The notes under the pieces were generated by a model. The model was not told where the DNA came from and did no database searches. It worked only from the letters and a program-made list of their open reading frames with translations. 48,555 nucleotides of DNA, taken from assembly GCF_900109555.1 (NCBI RefSeq), contig NZ_FNZV01000019.1, positions 1-48,555 on the forward strand. The letters run 5' to 3'. The stretch is from Pacificibacter marinus (lineage in GTDB: Bacteria > Pseudomonadota > Alphaproteobacteria > Rhodobacterales > Rhodobacteraceae). A program made the translations under genes and the position numbers. This document shows, in pieces, positions 18,454 to 26,775 of this stretch (the stretch's first letter is position 1; each line of letters opens with the position of its first letter).

Positions 18454-20895
18454 CTAATCATTAGAAACGACGCTTGAAAACCGGCGCAATCTCAATGCAT
18501 TTGCAAGTACGAAAATAGAACTGAGCGCCATAGCTCCTGCCCCGAGCATCGGAGACAACAACACTCCAAAAGTCGGATACAGCGCCCCTGCAGCCACGGG
18601 GATAAGAATTGCATTGTACGAGAACGCCCAAAATAAGTTTTGCTTGATATTGCGCATCACAGCTTCGCTGAGCTGCAACGCGGTCAAAACCGCATGCGGA
18701 TCGCCCGCCACCAAAACAATGTCAGCACTTTCAATCGCAATATCTGTTCCAGAGCCAACAGCAAGACCGACATCGGCCTCGGCGAGTGCGGGCGCATCAT
18801 TGATGCCATCCCCGACAAAGGCCACGGAGCCATAGGTTTCACGCAGCGACTTGAGCGCCTGCGCCTTATCTGCGGGCAACACCTGAGCTCGCACGATATC
18901 AATGCCCAGCGCATGTGCAACCGTGCTTGCGGCCTCTTGCGTGTCACCTGAAATCATGGCGACCTTTATGCCGCGCGCCTGAAGTGCCTTGACGGTTTGT
19001 GCAGAGTTACCTCGAACCTGGTCAGAAATACCAAGCACCAAAGCGGGCACGCCATTCACAGCCATCAAAACAGGTGTTATCCCGCGCGCAGCCAAAGCCT
19101 GCACAGGTGCTTCAAAACCTGAAACGTCAACGCCCTCACCGGTCATTAGGCCCATATTGCCGATCAAAATGTGCTGCGCACCACTCTCGGCCTTTATCCC
19201 CAAACCGGTTAAAGGCGTCACTGTATCCACATTCGGTAACACGCCATATTCGGCCTTTGCGGCGCGCTCAATCGCGCGCGCAAGCGGATGCTCAGAATGG
19301 GCTTCAACAGCCGCGGCCAGCGGCAAAAGCGTTGCGGCATCGCCGTGTAAAACCATGAAGTCCGTCACCTCAGGACGCCCCTCGGTCAACGTGCCCGTTT
19401 TATCAAATGCAACAACACGCACGCCGCGCAAAGCCTGCAAAGCATCACCTTTGCGAAACAGCACACCAAGCTCCGCAGCACGTCCAGTGCCCACCATAAT
19501 GGACGTCGGGGTCGCCAGCCCCATAGCACAAGGGCAGGCAATAATGAGCACACAAACCCCAGCGACCAGCGCGTGTTGCAGCACAGGGTCAGGCCCCCAT
19601 ATCGCCCACACCGCCACAGTGATCGCAGCAATCGCCATCACAGCCGGCACAAAGTATTGCGTGATGCGGTCCACCAAAGACTGGATTGGTAATTTCGCCC
19701 CTTGCGCGGCTTCAACCATGCGAATGATCTGCGCCAACTGAGTGTCGCTGCCAACACTTTCAGCGCGGTACACCAAAGCGGCAGCACCATTCACCGTGCC
19801 AGCGCGAACAAGCGCATCTTTGGCTTTCATCACGGGCACGGGTTCGCCCGTCATCATGCTTTCATCGACATAGCTTTCGCCACTTAAAACGATGCCATCC
19901 ACTGCGATTTTTTCACCGGGGCGGGCATGAATAATATCGCCCTCGTTCAAGGCGTCGATGGGCAATTCAATTAAAGTATCGCCTTGCTCAACCCGTGCCG
20001 ATTTTGCGGCAAGTCCAACCAAATGGCGGATCGCTTCGCCTGTACGCCCTTTAGCACGCGCTTCAAAATACCGCCCCAAAAGGATGAGAGTAGCAATCAT
20101 ACAAGCAGCTTCAAAATACACGAACTGCGCTGACGCAGGCAGCAGGTCAGGCACGAATGTGACCACGCTGGAATAGGCAAAAGCAGCCCCTGCCCCAAGC
20201 GCGACAAGTGAATTCATATCAGGTGCGGCATGCAAAAGCGCAGGCACGCCTTTGGTGAAAAACAACCGCGCGGGGCCGAGTAAGACAGCGGATGTCAAAG
20301 CAAATTGGATCAAGTGCCACAGACCAACAGGTACGCGTGCGGCAAACCAATGGTGAAACGGTGGCACAAGATGCCCCCCCATTTCGATGAGAAAAATTGG
20401 CAGCGTCAAAGCCAATGCAATAAGCATCTGCCGCTTAAGATGCTGGGCTTCATTCGCCCTGCGATCTTCATGCGTGCCACCGTCTGATAACGTTGCCGGA
20501 TAGCCTGTGCCAGTGATAATATCCGCCACATCCCGCGGGGAAAGCTGCCCTGAAATCAAAGTCACCTGCACGGTTTGCGCCGCCAAATTGGCCGCAGCAC
20601 GCAGCACTTCTGGGTGCTCCAAAAGCGCACGTTCAATGCGCCCCGTGCAAGACGCGCAACTCATATCGCTGACATCAAACATCAACGTTTCAACCTGCGC
20701 GGGATAGCCTGCGCGCGTTAGAACATCGGAAATTTTGGGCACAGTGGCGGGCGCATCAAAGTGCACCTCGGCTGTCTGGGTGGCCAAATTGACCTGTGCT
20801 GTCACGACGCCATTTAGCGCCAAAAGTGCTTTTTCAACACGCCCCACACATGACGCACAGCTCATTCCCTCAACACCCATTCGAACGTTTTGCAT
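18454..20895 (-). CDS. copA: Cu+-exporting P-type ATPase (P1B-1)
   Basis: An inner-membrane pump of 813 residues that exports cytosolic Cu+ using ATP. Two N-terminal heavy-metal-associated domains have CASC metal sites at residues 13-16 and 80-83. They are followed by eight transmembrane helices, the TGEP actuator loop, the transmembrane CPC motif in IACPCAMGLATPTS, the phosphorylation motif DKTGTLTEG and the hinge GDGINDAPALAEADVG. YN in TM7 and MALSS in TM8 are the Cu+-specificity signatures of the P1B-1 group. The ATG at 20895 sits after GAAGAGG; an in-frame start 20 codons earlier lacks support. No CueR-type regulator or copper chaperone gene lies beside it, and no CueR-like palindrome was seen upstream. 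Confidence 0.95.
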   Translation of the reverse strand: MQNVRMGVEGMSCASCVGRVEKALLALNGVVTAQVNLATQTAEVHFDAPATVPKISDVLTRAGYPAQVETLMFDVSDMSCASCTGRIERALLEHPEVLRAAANLAAQTVQVTLISGQLSPRDVADIITGTGYPATLSDGGTHEDRRANEAQHLKRQMLIALALTLPIFLIEMGGHLVPPFHHWFAARVPVGLWHLIQFALTSAVLLGPARLFFTKGVPALLHAAPDMNSLVALGAGAAFAYSSVVTFVPDLLPASAQFVYFEAACMIATLILLGRYFEARAKGRTGEAIRHLVGLAAKSARVEQGDTLIELPIDALNEGDIIHARPGEKIAVDGIVLSGESYVDESMMTGEPVPVMKAKDALVRAGTVNGAAALVYRAESVGSDTQLAQIIRMVEAAQGAKLPIQSLVDRITQYFVPAVMAIAAITVAVWAIWGPDPVLQHALVAGVCVLIIACPCAMGLATPTSIMVGTGRAAELGVLFRKGDALQALRGVRVVAFDKTGTLTEGRPEVTDFMVLHGDAATLLPLAAAVEAHSEHPLARAIERAAKAEYGVLPNVDTVTPLTGLGIKAESGAQHILIGNMGLMTGEGVDVSGFEAPVQALAARGITPVLMAVNGVPALVLGISDQVRGNSAQTVKALQARGIKVAMISGDTQEAASTVAHALGIDIVRAQVLPADKAQALKSLRETYGSVAFVGDGINDAPALAEADVGLAVGSGTDIAIESADIVLVAGDPHAVLTALQLSEAVMRNIKQNLFWAFSYNAILIPVAAGALYPTFGVLLSPMLGAGAMALSSIFVLANALRLRRFSSVVSND

Positions 20896-21136
20896 TGAAT
20901 TCACCTCTTCGCCGTATTTGAGTTCACCGCACTTTAGGGCCCAAAAGCACCTCACAGCACAAGACTATATATGGGCACGAAAGACACATCCCGCAATGTG
21001 GCAATTGACGCGCCCCAAAGCAAAGCGCAAACAGAAAGGTGACACCACCAAATCACACAAAATCTTCCTGCTTTTGCACCTCTGCGCAACTTGCCATTGC
21101 ATCGTAGACGGCAGTTGGTAATAACATATTTGCAAA

Positions 21137-21147
21137 AAGTACGACTT
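21137..21147 (+). promoter_or_regulatory. Candidate GntR (FadR-type) operator upstream of dgoK
   Basis: The palindrome AAGT-ACG-ACTT lies 27 bases before the dgoK ATG. It carries the GT-N3-AC core typical of operators of the FadR subfamily of GntR regulators. The same palindrome with another 3-base centre occurs upstream of ytfQ (31398-31408), whose operon ends with a FadR-type gntR gene. This is a candidate only; binding has not been shown. Confidence 0.5.
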
Positions 21148-21174
21148 ATTTAGATCGCTATTAGGAGACCTCCA

Positions 21175-22080
21175 ATGAACACCGACTGGATTGCTGTTGA
21201 CTGGGGCACTTCCTCTTTGCGCGCATGGGCCATCGACGCACAGGGTGCGACACTTGACACAGCACAGTCCACAAAAGGTATGGGCACGCTCGCCCCCAGC
21301 GAATTTGAAGCCGCCCTTTTGGAACTGATCGAACCTTGGATCAAGGGCAGCTCAGCCAACGCACCCATGCAAATCATCGCTTGCGGTATGGTCGGTGCGC
21401 GTCAAGGCTGGATCGAGGCGCTTTACGCCAAAGTGCCCAGCTTGCCCATCAGCGCAACTTTGACCAAAGCCCCCACCCAAGACCCACGACTTGATGTGCA
21501 GATTGTCCCAGGGCTGTCACAAAGCACGCCAGCCGACGTGATGCGCGGTGAAGAAACCCAGATCGCAGGATTTCAAGCACAGTTCCCAAAATTCGATGGC
21601 ATCATTTGCCTGCCCGGTACCCATACAAAATGGGCCCATGTCAGCGCGGGTGAAGTTGTCTCATTTCAAAGCTTTATGACAGGCGAAATGTTTGCGCTTT
21701 TGTCCAAGCACAGCGTTCTCAAACACAGCTTGCGGGATGGCACCTGGGATGACACAGCCTTTGACGATGCCCTGGCCGACACCCTATCGCGCCCTGAAAA
21801 ACTTGCATCCAAACTGTTCACCTTGCGCGCCGAAGACCTGCTCAAGGGGTTAGATGGCGGTGCGGCCAAGGCGCGACTGTCAGGGCTTTTGATTGGCGCT
21901 GAACTGGCAGCCGCAAAACCCTATTGGCTGGGCCAAATGGTGGCATTGATCGGCGACGACGGATTGACCGATCTCTACGCTTCGGCCCTCAAAACACAGG
22001 GCATCATCGCCCAACGCACCAACCCTACAGACATGACACTCGCGGGCCTCAAATCTGCCCGCGCTAGCATTTTGGAGTAA
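21175..22080 (+). CDS. dgoK: 2-dehydro-3-deoxygalactonokinase
   Basis: Phosphorylates 2-keto-3-deoxygalactonate to its 6-phosphate with ATP. It is the second-last step of the De Ley-Doudoroff route from galactose or galactonate to pyruvate and glyceraldehyde-3-phosphate. The 301-residue protein starts with the family motif DWIAVDWGTSSLRAW (nucleotide-binding). It contains GEETQIAGF, the LPGTHTKWA motif and FMTGEMFALL, all characteristic of DgoK. The ATG follows a TTAGGAGACC ribosome site. The aldolase gene begins 3 bases downstream. It is first in a four-gene operon, with a candidate GntR operator in its leader. Confidence 0.94.
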   Translation: MNTDWIAVDWGTSSLRAWAIDAQGATLDTAQSTKGMGTLAPSEFEAALLELIEPWIKGSSANAPMQIIACGMVGARQGWIEALYAKVPSLPISATLTKAPTQDPRLDVQIVPGLSQSTPADVMRGEETQIAGFQAQFPKFDGIICLPGTHTKWAHVSAGEVVSFQSFMTGEMFALLSKHSVLKHSLRDGTWDDTAFDDALADTLSRPEKLASKLFTLRAEDLLKGLDGGAAKARLSGLLIGAELAAAKPYWLGQMVALIGDDGLTDLYASALKTQGIIAQRTNPTDMTLAGLKSARASILE

Positions 22081-22083
22081 CCT

Positions 22084-22689
22084 ATGAGTCGCCCTCTTAT
22101 TGCCATTCTTCGCGGAGTAACCCCAGCCGAAGCCACCGACATTGCTGGCGCCTTGATTGACGCTGGCATCGATCGGATCGAAGTGCCTTTGAACTCACCC
22201 CACCCCTTTGACAGCATCCGCGCCATGGCGACTGCTTTTGGCGACGACGCCCTGATTGGAGCGGGTACAGTTTTGACATTGTCAGATGTCGCGCAGGTGA
22301 AAGCGGCAGGTGGCGCATTGGTCGTATCCCCAAATGCAGACCCCGAAATCATTGCAGCGACCAAGGCACATGGCATGCAATCTTTTCCGGGTGTTTTAAC
22401 GCCAACAGAAATGTTCTCAGCGATCAAAGCTGGCGCAGATGGACTAAAGATCTTCCCTGCATTCAAGCTTGGTTTGGATGGGTTTAAAGCCGTCAAAGCT
22501 GTACTGCCTCCACAGGTTCCAGTGTTTGCCGTTGGCGGTGTTGGACCGACAGATTTCAAGGCTTGGCTCGATGCTGGTGCCGCTGGCTTTGGCATGGGAT
22601 CGGCGCTTTATGCACCGGGTTTCACCGCGAAAGACGTCTCAGCCCGTGCGCGTGAGATGGTTCAAGCCTATGATCAGGCCACAGCATGA
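22084..22689 (+). CDS. dgoA: 2-dehydro-3-deoxy-6-phosphogalactonate aldolase
   Basis: Cleaves 2-keto-3-deoxy-6-phosphogalactonate to pyruvate and glyceraldehyde-3-phosphate. It is a class I aldolase with the KDPG/KDPGal TIM-barrel fold, 201 residues long. The N-terminal IAILRGVTP motif, the active-site IEVPLNSP segment with its catalytic Glu, the GAGTVL phosphate/metal loop and the Schiff-base lysine in LKIFPA are all present. LNSP in place of the KDPG-aldolase LRT(P) pattern, and pairing with dgoK, favour the galactonate enzyme over Eda. Its stop overlaps the start of the next gene as ATGA. Confidence 0.93.
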   Translation: MSRPLIAILRGVTPAEATDIAGALIDAGIDRIEVPLNSPHPFDSIRAMATAFGDDALIGAGTVLTLSDVAQVKAAGGALVVSPNADPEIIAATKAHGMQSFPGVLTPTEMFSAIKAGADGLKIFPAFKLGLDGFKAVKAVLPPQVPVFAVGGVGPTDFKAWLDAGAAGFGMGSALYAPGFTAKDVSARAREMVQAYDQATA

Positions 22690-23537
22690 CTTATACCGTT
22701 TACAGCGAGACAAAATGCGCATTGGGCGAAGGCCCTTTGTGGCATCCAACGCGCAACCAATTGTTTTGGTTCGATATCATTGGCATGTGCTTGCACACCA
22801 AAGTAGACGACGAACAGATCACTTGGCAGTTTGATGAACATGTCTCTGCCGCAGGTTGGGTCGATCACGACACATTGCTTATGGCATCCGAGACCTCTTT
22901 GTCTAAATTTGACATCGAAACCGGCGACACAGAATTCGTCTGTTCGCTTGAAGCGGACAATGATCTGACGCGGTCAAACGATGGGCGTGCTGATCCCTAT
23001 GGTGGGTTTTGGATCGGCACGATGGGCAAGAACGCAGAACCCAAAGCGGGCGCGATTTATCGCTACTACGATGGCACCCTGCGCAAGCTGGTGGACAACG
23101 TCACCATCACCAATTCGATCTGCTTTTCGCCCGATGGCAAACACGCCTATTACTGTGACACGGTGACCGATAAAATCATGCGTATTGCGCTTGATCAAGA
23201 CGGCTGGCCCGAGGGCAAAGCAGAGCTGTTTATCAAAGGTGCCAACCATCCAGACGGATCAGTTGTCGATGCGGAGGGCAACCTGTGGAACGCGCAATGG
23301 GGCAGCTACCGCGTCGCTTGTTATGCCCCAGACGGCACACTGCAACGCTACGTTGACGTTGGCGGATTGCAAAGCTCTTGCCCCGCATTTGGTGGGCCAG
23401 ATGGCACGACCCTGTTCGTGACCACAGCACAACAAAACTTGCCCCCTGAGGCGCTCGAAAAAAGCGATCTGCACGGGCATGTATTTGCCGTAGAAAACGT
23501 TGCCAAAGGCCAACGTGAACATCAGGTCATCCTATGA
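22686..23537 (+). CDS. SMP-30/gluconolactonase-family lactonase
   Basis: A protein of 283 residues with the six-bladed beta-propeller SMP-30/regucalcin/LRE fold, predicted to open sugar-acid lactones with a divalent metal. Metal ligands expected in the family are visible: Glu in LGEGPLWH (about residue 15), Asn in [18 protein letters not shown], and Asp in [14 protein letters not shown]. In this operon the natural substrate would be galactonolactone formed by a sugar dehydrogenase, so it supplies galactonate for DgoD/DgoK. Arabinonolactone is also possible. It overlaps both dgoA and galM by 4 bases, so all four genes are translated in a coupled way. Confidence 0.9.
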   Translation: MTYTVYSETKCALGEGPLWHPTRNQLFWFDIIGMCLHTKVDDEQITWQFDEHVSAAGWVDHDTLLMASETSLSKFDIETGDTEFVCSLEADNDLTRSNDGRADPYGGFWIGTMGKNAEPKAGAIYRYYDGTLRKLVDNVTITNSICFSPDGKHAYYCDTVTDKIMRIALDQDGWPEGKAELFIKGANHPDGSVVDAEGNLWNAQWGSYRVACYAPDGTLQRYVDVGGLQSSCPAFGGPDGTTLFVTTAQQNLPPEALEKSDLHGHVFAVENVAKGQREHQVIL

Positions 23538-24526
23538 AACACCCCTTTGGCACCACCCAAAACGGACAGCCGATCGAAGCAATCACACTGACGGCTGGCG
23601 ATTTAACGGCGACCATTTTGACGCGCGGCGCGGTGTTGCAAGACGTGCGTTTGAAAGATGTGCCCTATAGCCTAACTTTGGGCAGCGATGATGCGCAGGC
23701 CTATGACGGCACGCTCAAATACTATGGTGCCTTGGTTGGCCCTGTCGCCAATCGCCTGTCCAAATCAGAAGCGCTTCTTGACGGTAAGGTGCTGAAGTTA
23801 CAAGAAAACGAAGGCACAACATCGCTGCATGGCGGACCAGATGGCATGCACGCCGACGTCTGGCGCATCACGGATCAAACCACAAACAGTGCGACGCTTG
23901 TGCTTGATCTGCCAGACGGCAAAGGCGGTTATCCGGGCAATCGTACGATCACCGCGCGCTTTACAATCACTGCGCCAGCTCAATTGACGCTTGAAATTTC
24001 GGCCACAACAGATGCGCCAACTTTGATCAATATCGCCAATCATTCCTATTGGAATTTGGATGGGACCCGCTCTATCTCGGGACATGTTCTGACCGTGCCT
24101 GCCAATAGCTATACGCCCATCGATGCGCTGAGCATTCCGACAGGTGTGGAACCGGTTGAATGCACAGGATTTGACTTGCGTGCAGGGGCAAAAATCGGTC
24201 TGTCTGATGGCCAACGCATCGATCACAATTTCTGCTTAGACGGCGATGAGGGGGCGCTCAAAACCGCCGCCACATTGACGGGCAAAAGCGGCGTATCTCT
24301 TACACTTGAAACCACCGAAATTGGCCTGCAAGTTTTTGATGCAGCGCCGATATCTTCTGGCGATTTCATTGGTCACACCGGCGCGCCCTATGGCGCATTT
24401 TGTGGTGTCGCTTTAGAGGCCCAGCGCTGGCCAGATGCCCCCAATCAAAAGGGCTTTCCATCCTGCGTTTTGCGCCCCGAGGACACCTATCAACAGACCA
24501 CCCGCTGGACGTTTTCACGCCCCTAA
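23534..24526 (+). CDS. galM: Aldose 1-epimerase (galactose mutarotase)
   Basis: Interconverts alpha and beta anomers of galactose and related aldoses, providing the anomer used by sugar dehydrogenase. The 330-residue beta-sandwich protein contains the catalytic-region motifs NHSYWNLDG (general acid His) and GVALEAQRWPDAPN (general base Glu), as well as DHNFCLD and the N-terminal segment TILTRGAVLQDV. It is the last gene of the dgoK operon, overlapping the lactonase gene by 4 bases. No sugar dehydrogenase or galactonate dehydratase gene is present in the window, so the pathway must be completed elsewhere. Confidence 0.93.
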   Translation: MKHPFGTTQNGQPIEAITLTAGDLTATILTRGAVLQDVRLKDVPYSLTLGSDDAQAYDGTLKYYGALVGPVANRLSKSEALLDGKVLKLQENEGTTSLHGGPDGMHADVWRITDQTTNSATLVLDLPDGKGGYPGNRTITARFTITAPAQLTLEISATTDAPTLINIANHSYWNLDGTRSISGHVLTVPANSYTPIDALSIPTGVEPVECTGFDLRAGAKIGLSDGQRIDHNFCLDGDEGALKTAATLTGKSGVSLTLETTEIGLQVFDAAPISSGDFIGHTGAPYGAFCGVALEAQRWPDAPNQKGFPSCVLRPEDTYQQTTRWTFSRP

Positions 24527-24704
24527 ATCACGCGGCCTTTATCGCCAGTTTTCGGGGCAATTTCCGCGCCTAAACCTGTGCCAAAAACAGCGTATGCGCC
24601 TCGTCGGTTTTGTGTATGGCATCTGTCAGCTATGTGTCAGCTCTCTGTCGGGCACTGCGCGGCTGGGCGGGATTGGGCAAGCATCCCTTTTGTACGACCC
24701 TCAC

Positions 24705-24735
24705 AACAGCGCCCCCATCGGTTGGGGCGCTGTTT
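24705..24735 (+). terminator. Strong stem-loop in the galM-tRNA gap
   Basis: A perfect 11-bp stem (24705-24715 with 24724-24734) with an 8-base loop is followed by only one further T. It lies about 180 bases after galM, so it probably ends the dgoK operon or an unseen transcript. The rest of the 377-base gap (24527-24903) has no convincing coding region; short open frames there have poor starts and no recognisable motifs. Confidence 0.5.
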
Positions 24736-24863
24736 GCCATTGGAGCCCATTCAAACGGCGGTCAAAGCATCGCCCAGCATCCGCCTGTACCACTGGTTCG
24801 CAGCCCAAACCACGACACAAAAAAAGAAATGCGGGCCGAGCGGTAAAAGTCTCCGATTCTCTC

Positions 24864-24892
24864 TTGACCCTGCCAATGTGACGGACTACTTA
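24864..24892 (+). promoter_or_regulatory. Putative promoter of the tRNA-Met gene
   Basis: A good -35 element TTGACC (24864-24869), a 17-base spacer and a weak -10 TACTTA (24887-24892) end 11 bases before the tRNA. This fits a tRNA promoter with a very short leader. The -10 match is poor, so confidence is moderate. Confidence 0.45.
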
Positions 24893-24903
24893 CGCGGCAC
24901 TTC

Positions 24904-24980
24904 GGCGGAGTAGCTCAGTTGGTTAGAGCAGCGGAATCATAATCCGCGTGTCGGGGGTTCAAGTCCCTCCTCCGCTACCA
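24904..24980 (+). tRNA. tRNA-Met (anticodon CAU)
   Basis: This is a 77-base cloverleaf with CCA encoded at 24978-24980. The acceptor stem GGCGGAG pairs with CTCCGCT (one G-T), the D arm is TAGCTCAGTTGGTTAGAGC, the anticodon stem GCGGA/TCCGC encloses CAT, and the T arm contains GGTTCAAGTCC. The first base pairs with position 72, so this is an elongator-type rather than an initiator tRNA. A CAU tRNA could in principle be tRNA-Ile2 with lysidine-modified C34, but the body resembles alphaproteobacterial elongator Met. Confidence 0.93.
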
Positions 24981-25011
24981 TATATCCCGATCTTCGGTTG
25001 ATATATGGTAG
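24975..25011 (+). terminator. Hairpin overlapping the tRNA 3' end
   Basis: A perfect 12-bp inverted repeat (24975-24986 with 25000-25011) has a 13-base centre that can itself form a CCGA/TCGG mini-stem. The left arm includes the last six bases of the tRNA, including CCA. There is no T tract. It may be a terminator-like or processing hairpin; the overlap with the mature tRNA is unusual. Confidence 0.5.
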
Positions 25012-25197
25012 AGATGCCCCAAGCCCCTTTTAAAATCTAAAACCTACGATGTAAGTGGTCTAGGATTTGATGTGTTATCAGGACCAGATAACCAGTGCTT
25101 TCAAATTATTGCGAAAGGTGCTGCTTTGCAATCTGGGCTGGTCAGTGCGACGGCACGTCTTATAGTTGATGCCAAGCCACAAGCACGAGGAACGCGC

Positions 25198-26034
25198 ATG
25201 TCACCAAAGTATTTTGCCCCCACTGGCGGGCACCCTGGGCAAGAGCAACTCTTGACGGATCGTGCCGTATTTACGGATTCTTACGCCGTGATCCCCAAAG
25301 GGACCATGCGCGATATCGTGACCAGTTTCTTGCCCTTTTGGGACGACACGCGCCTTTGGGTGATCGCGCGTCCGATGAGTGGATTTTCGGAAACCTTTTC
25401 GCAGTACATTATGGAAGTGACCCCCGGCGGCGGCTCTGACAAGCCCGAACAAGACGCGGGCGCAGAGGGCGTGCTGTTTGTCGTTGAAGGGCAAGCCACG
25501 CTGACCATCGACGGCACAGCGCACGTGCTGGACGCTGGCGGCTATGCGTTTTTGCCACCCGCGACCAATTGGACCCTGCGCAACGCCTCAGACGACATGC
25601 TGCGGTTCCATTGGATTCGAAAAGCCTATGAAGCGGTGCCCGGATTGGCGCATCCCGAAGTGATCATCGCAAATGAAAAAGACATCGCGCCCACCGTGAT
25701 GCCAGATACGGATGGCAAATGGGCGACGACACGCTTTGTCGACCCCAACGATTTACGCCATGACATGCACGTCACAATCGTGACGTTTGAACCGGGAGGT
25801 TTGATCCCGTTCCTTGAAACCCATGTGATGGAACACGGGCTTTATGTGCTTGAAGGCAAAGCGGTTTACAGGCTGAACAGTGATTGGGTCGAAGTCGAAG
25901 CTGGTGACTATATGTGGCTGCGCGCCTTTTGCCCGCAAGCCTGTTATGCGGGCGGTCCCGGAAAATTCCGCTATCTGCTGTACAAAGACGTCAACCGCCA
26001 CATGAACCTGCGTCCGCTGTCTGGGTCAAAGTAG
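25198..26034 (+). CDS. (S)-ureidoglycine aminohydrolase-like bicupin
   Basis: The protein of 278 residues has two cupin domains and matches the AllE/YlbA family, which releases ammonia from (S)-ureidoglycine to form (S)-ureidoglycolate in purine (allantoin) breakdown. The N-terminal segment AVIPKGTMRDIVTSFLPFW, the first cupin with VVEGQATLTIDG, and the second cupin with LETHVMEHGLYVLEGKAVY (Mn2+ ligands Glu/His) and GKFRYLLYKDVNRH are characteristic. The start is ATG 25198 after CGAGGA; a longer frame to 25072 has no ribosome site. It stands alone after the tRNA and is convergent with the gntR gene, with no other purine-degradation gene nearby. Confidence 0.88.
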   Translation: MSPKYFAPTGGHPGQEQLLTDRAVFTDSYAVIPKGTMRDIVTSFLPFWDDTRLWVIARPMSGFSETFSQYIMEVTPGGGSDKPEQDAGAEGVLFVVEGQATLTIDGTAHVLDAGGYAFLPPATNWTLRNASDDMLRFHWIRKAYEAVPGLAHPEVIIANEKDIAPTVMPDTDGKWATTRFVDPNDLRHDMHVTIVTFEPGGLIPFLETHVMEHGLYVLEGKAVYRLNSDWVEVEAGDYMWLRAFCPQACYAGGPGKFRYLLYKDVNRHMNLRPLSGSK

Positions 26035-26043
26035 GGTCTGATT

Positions 26044-26775
26044 TTATACAGATCCCGTGCGCAAACGCGTTCTGGCGAAACTGTCACTGATCACATCGGT
26101 CATGGCGTTGCGCGCCTTCACGGCTTCGCCAGACGCGATGGCCATTGCGATTTTTTGATGCTTCAGAGCGACGTCAGATTTGCTATCGGGAAAGGCGTCG
26201 TTGGCCTCTGTCATAAACATGGAATACAACGCGGTTTGTACCATGTCGCCCAAAGAATGCAAAAACCGATTGCCTGATAATTTCAAAATGTGTTTGTGAA
26301 ACTCGTAATCCGCGATGGCAAAGGTCGCGCGATCTGTCGCAGTGGCCATGTCTTGGCACAGCTCGGTCAATCGTGCGCTGTCTACGGAATTTGCCAGCGT
26401 CGCTGCTTTGGCCGCCGCAGCAGGTTCAAAAATCAAGCGAATTTCAAACAGCTCTTCGTAGAACTGTGTCGGGTTTTTCTGCGCAGCATGCCACAACAGC
26501 ACGTCTTCATCGAACATGCTCCAATCGTCGGAAGATCGCACATGCGTGCCCACCTTGGCCTTGGATTGGATCAGCCCTTTGGCGATCAGCGTTTTCTTGG
26601 CCTCGCGCACCACTGTACGCGACACGCCAAACATCTCGCAGATATCAGGGTCCAGCGGGATCATTGTGTGCGCTGGATATTCACCAGACACAATGGCACG
26701 GCCAAGCTGTTCAACGACGAACATTGTATGGTTCGACGCCTTATCGCCCCGCGGCCCAGAATGGACGAAATTCAT
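26044..26775 (-). CDS. FadR-subfamily GntR transcriptional regulator
   Basis: A DNA-binding regulator of 243 residues. The N-terminal winged helix-turn-helix (about 15-80, with FGVSRTVVREAKKTLIAKGLI) is followed by a helical FCD ligand-binding domain (about 105-235) with the metal/ligand pattern EIRLIFEPAAAA, D-EFHKHILKLSGN and H. The ATG at 26775 overlaps the yjfF stop as ATGA; a longer start at 26826 is possible. As last gene of the ytf transporter operon it probably senses galactose-derived sugar acid and regulates that operon. A shared GT-N3-AC palindrome upstream of both ytfQ and dgoK supports control of both units. Confidence 0.9.
   Translation of the reverse strand: MNFVHSGPRGDKASNHTMFVVEQLGRAIVSGEYPAHTMIPLDPDICEMFGVSRTVVREAKKTLIAKGLIQSKAKVGTHVRSSDDWSMFDEDVLLWHAAQKNPTQFYEELFEIRLIFEPAAAAKAATLANSVDSARLTELCQDMATATDRATFAIADYEFHKHILKLSGNRFLHSLGDMVQTALYSMFMTEANDAFPDSKSDVALKHQKIAMAIASGEAVKARNAMTDVISDSFARTRLRTGSV

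Noticed and set aside
20896-21174. CueR/MerR-type operator before copA
   Set aside because: No ACCTTCC-type dyad was found; only a weak -35/-10 pair (TTGCGG and CATATA) is visible.
24610-24846. Open frame of 78 codons in the galM-tRNA gap
   Set aside because: Crosses the strong stem-loop at 24705-24735, and no motif or ribosome site was seen.
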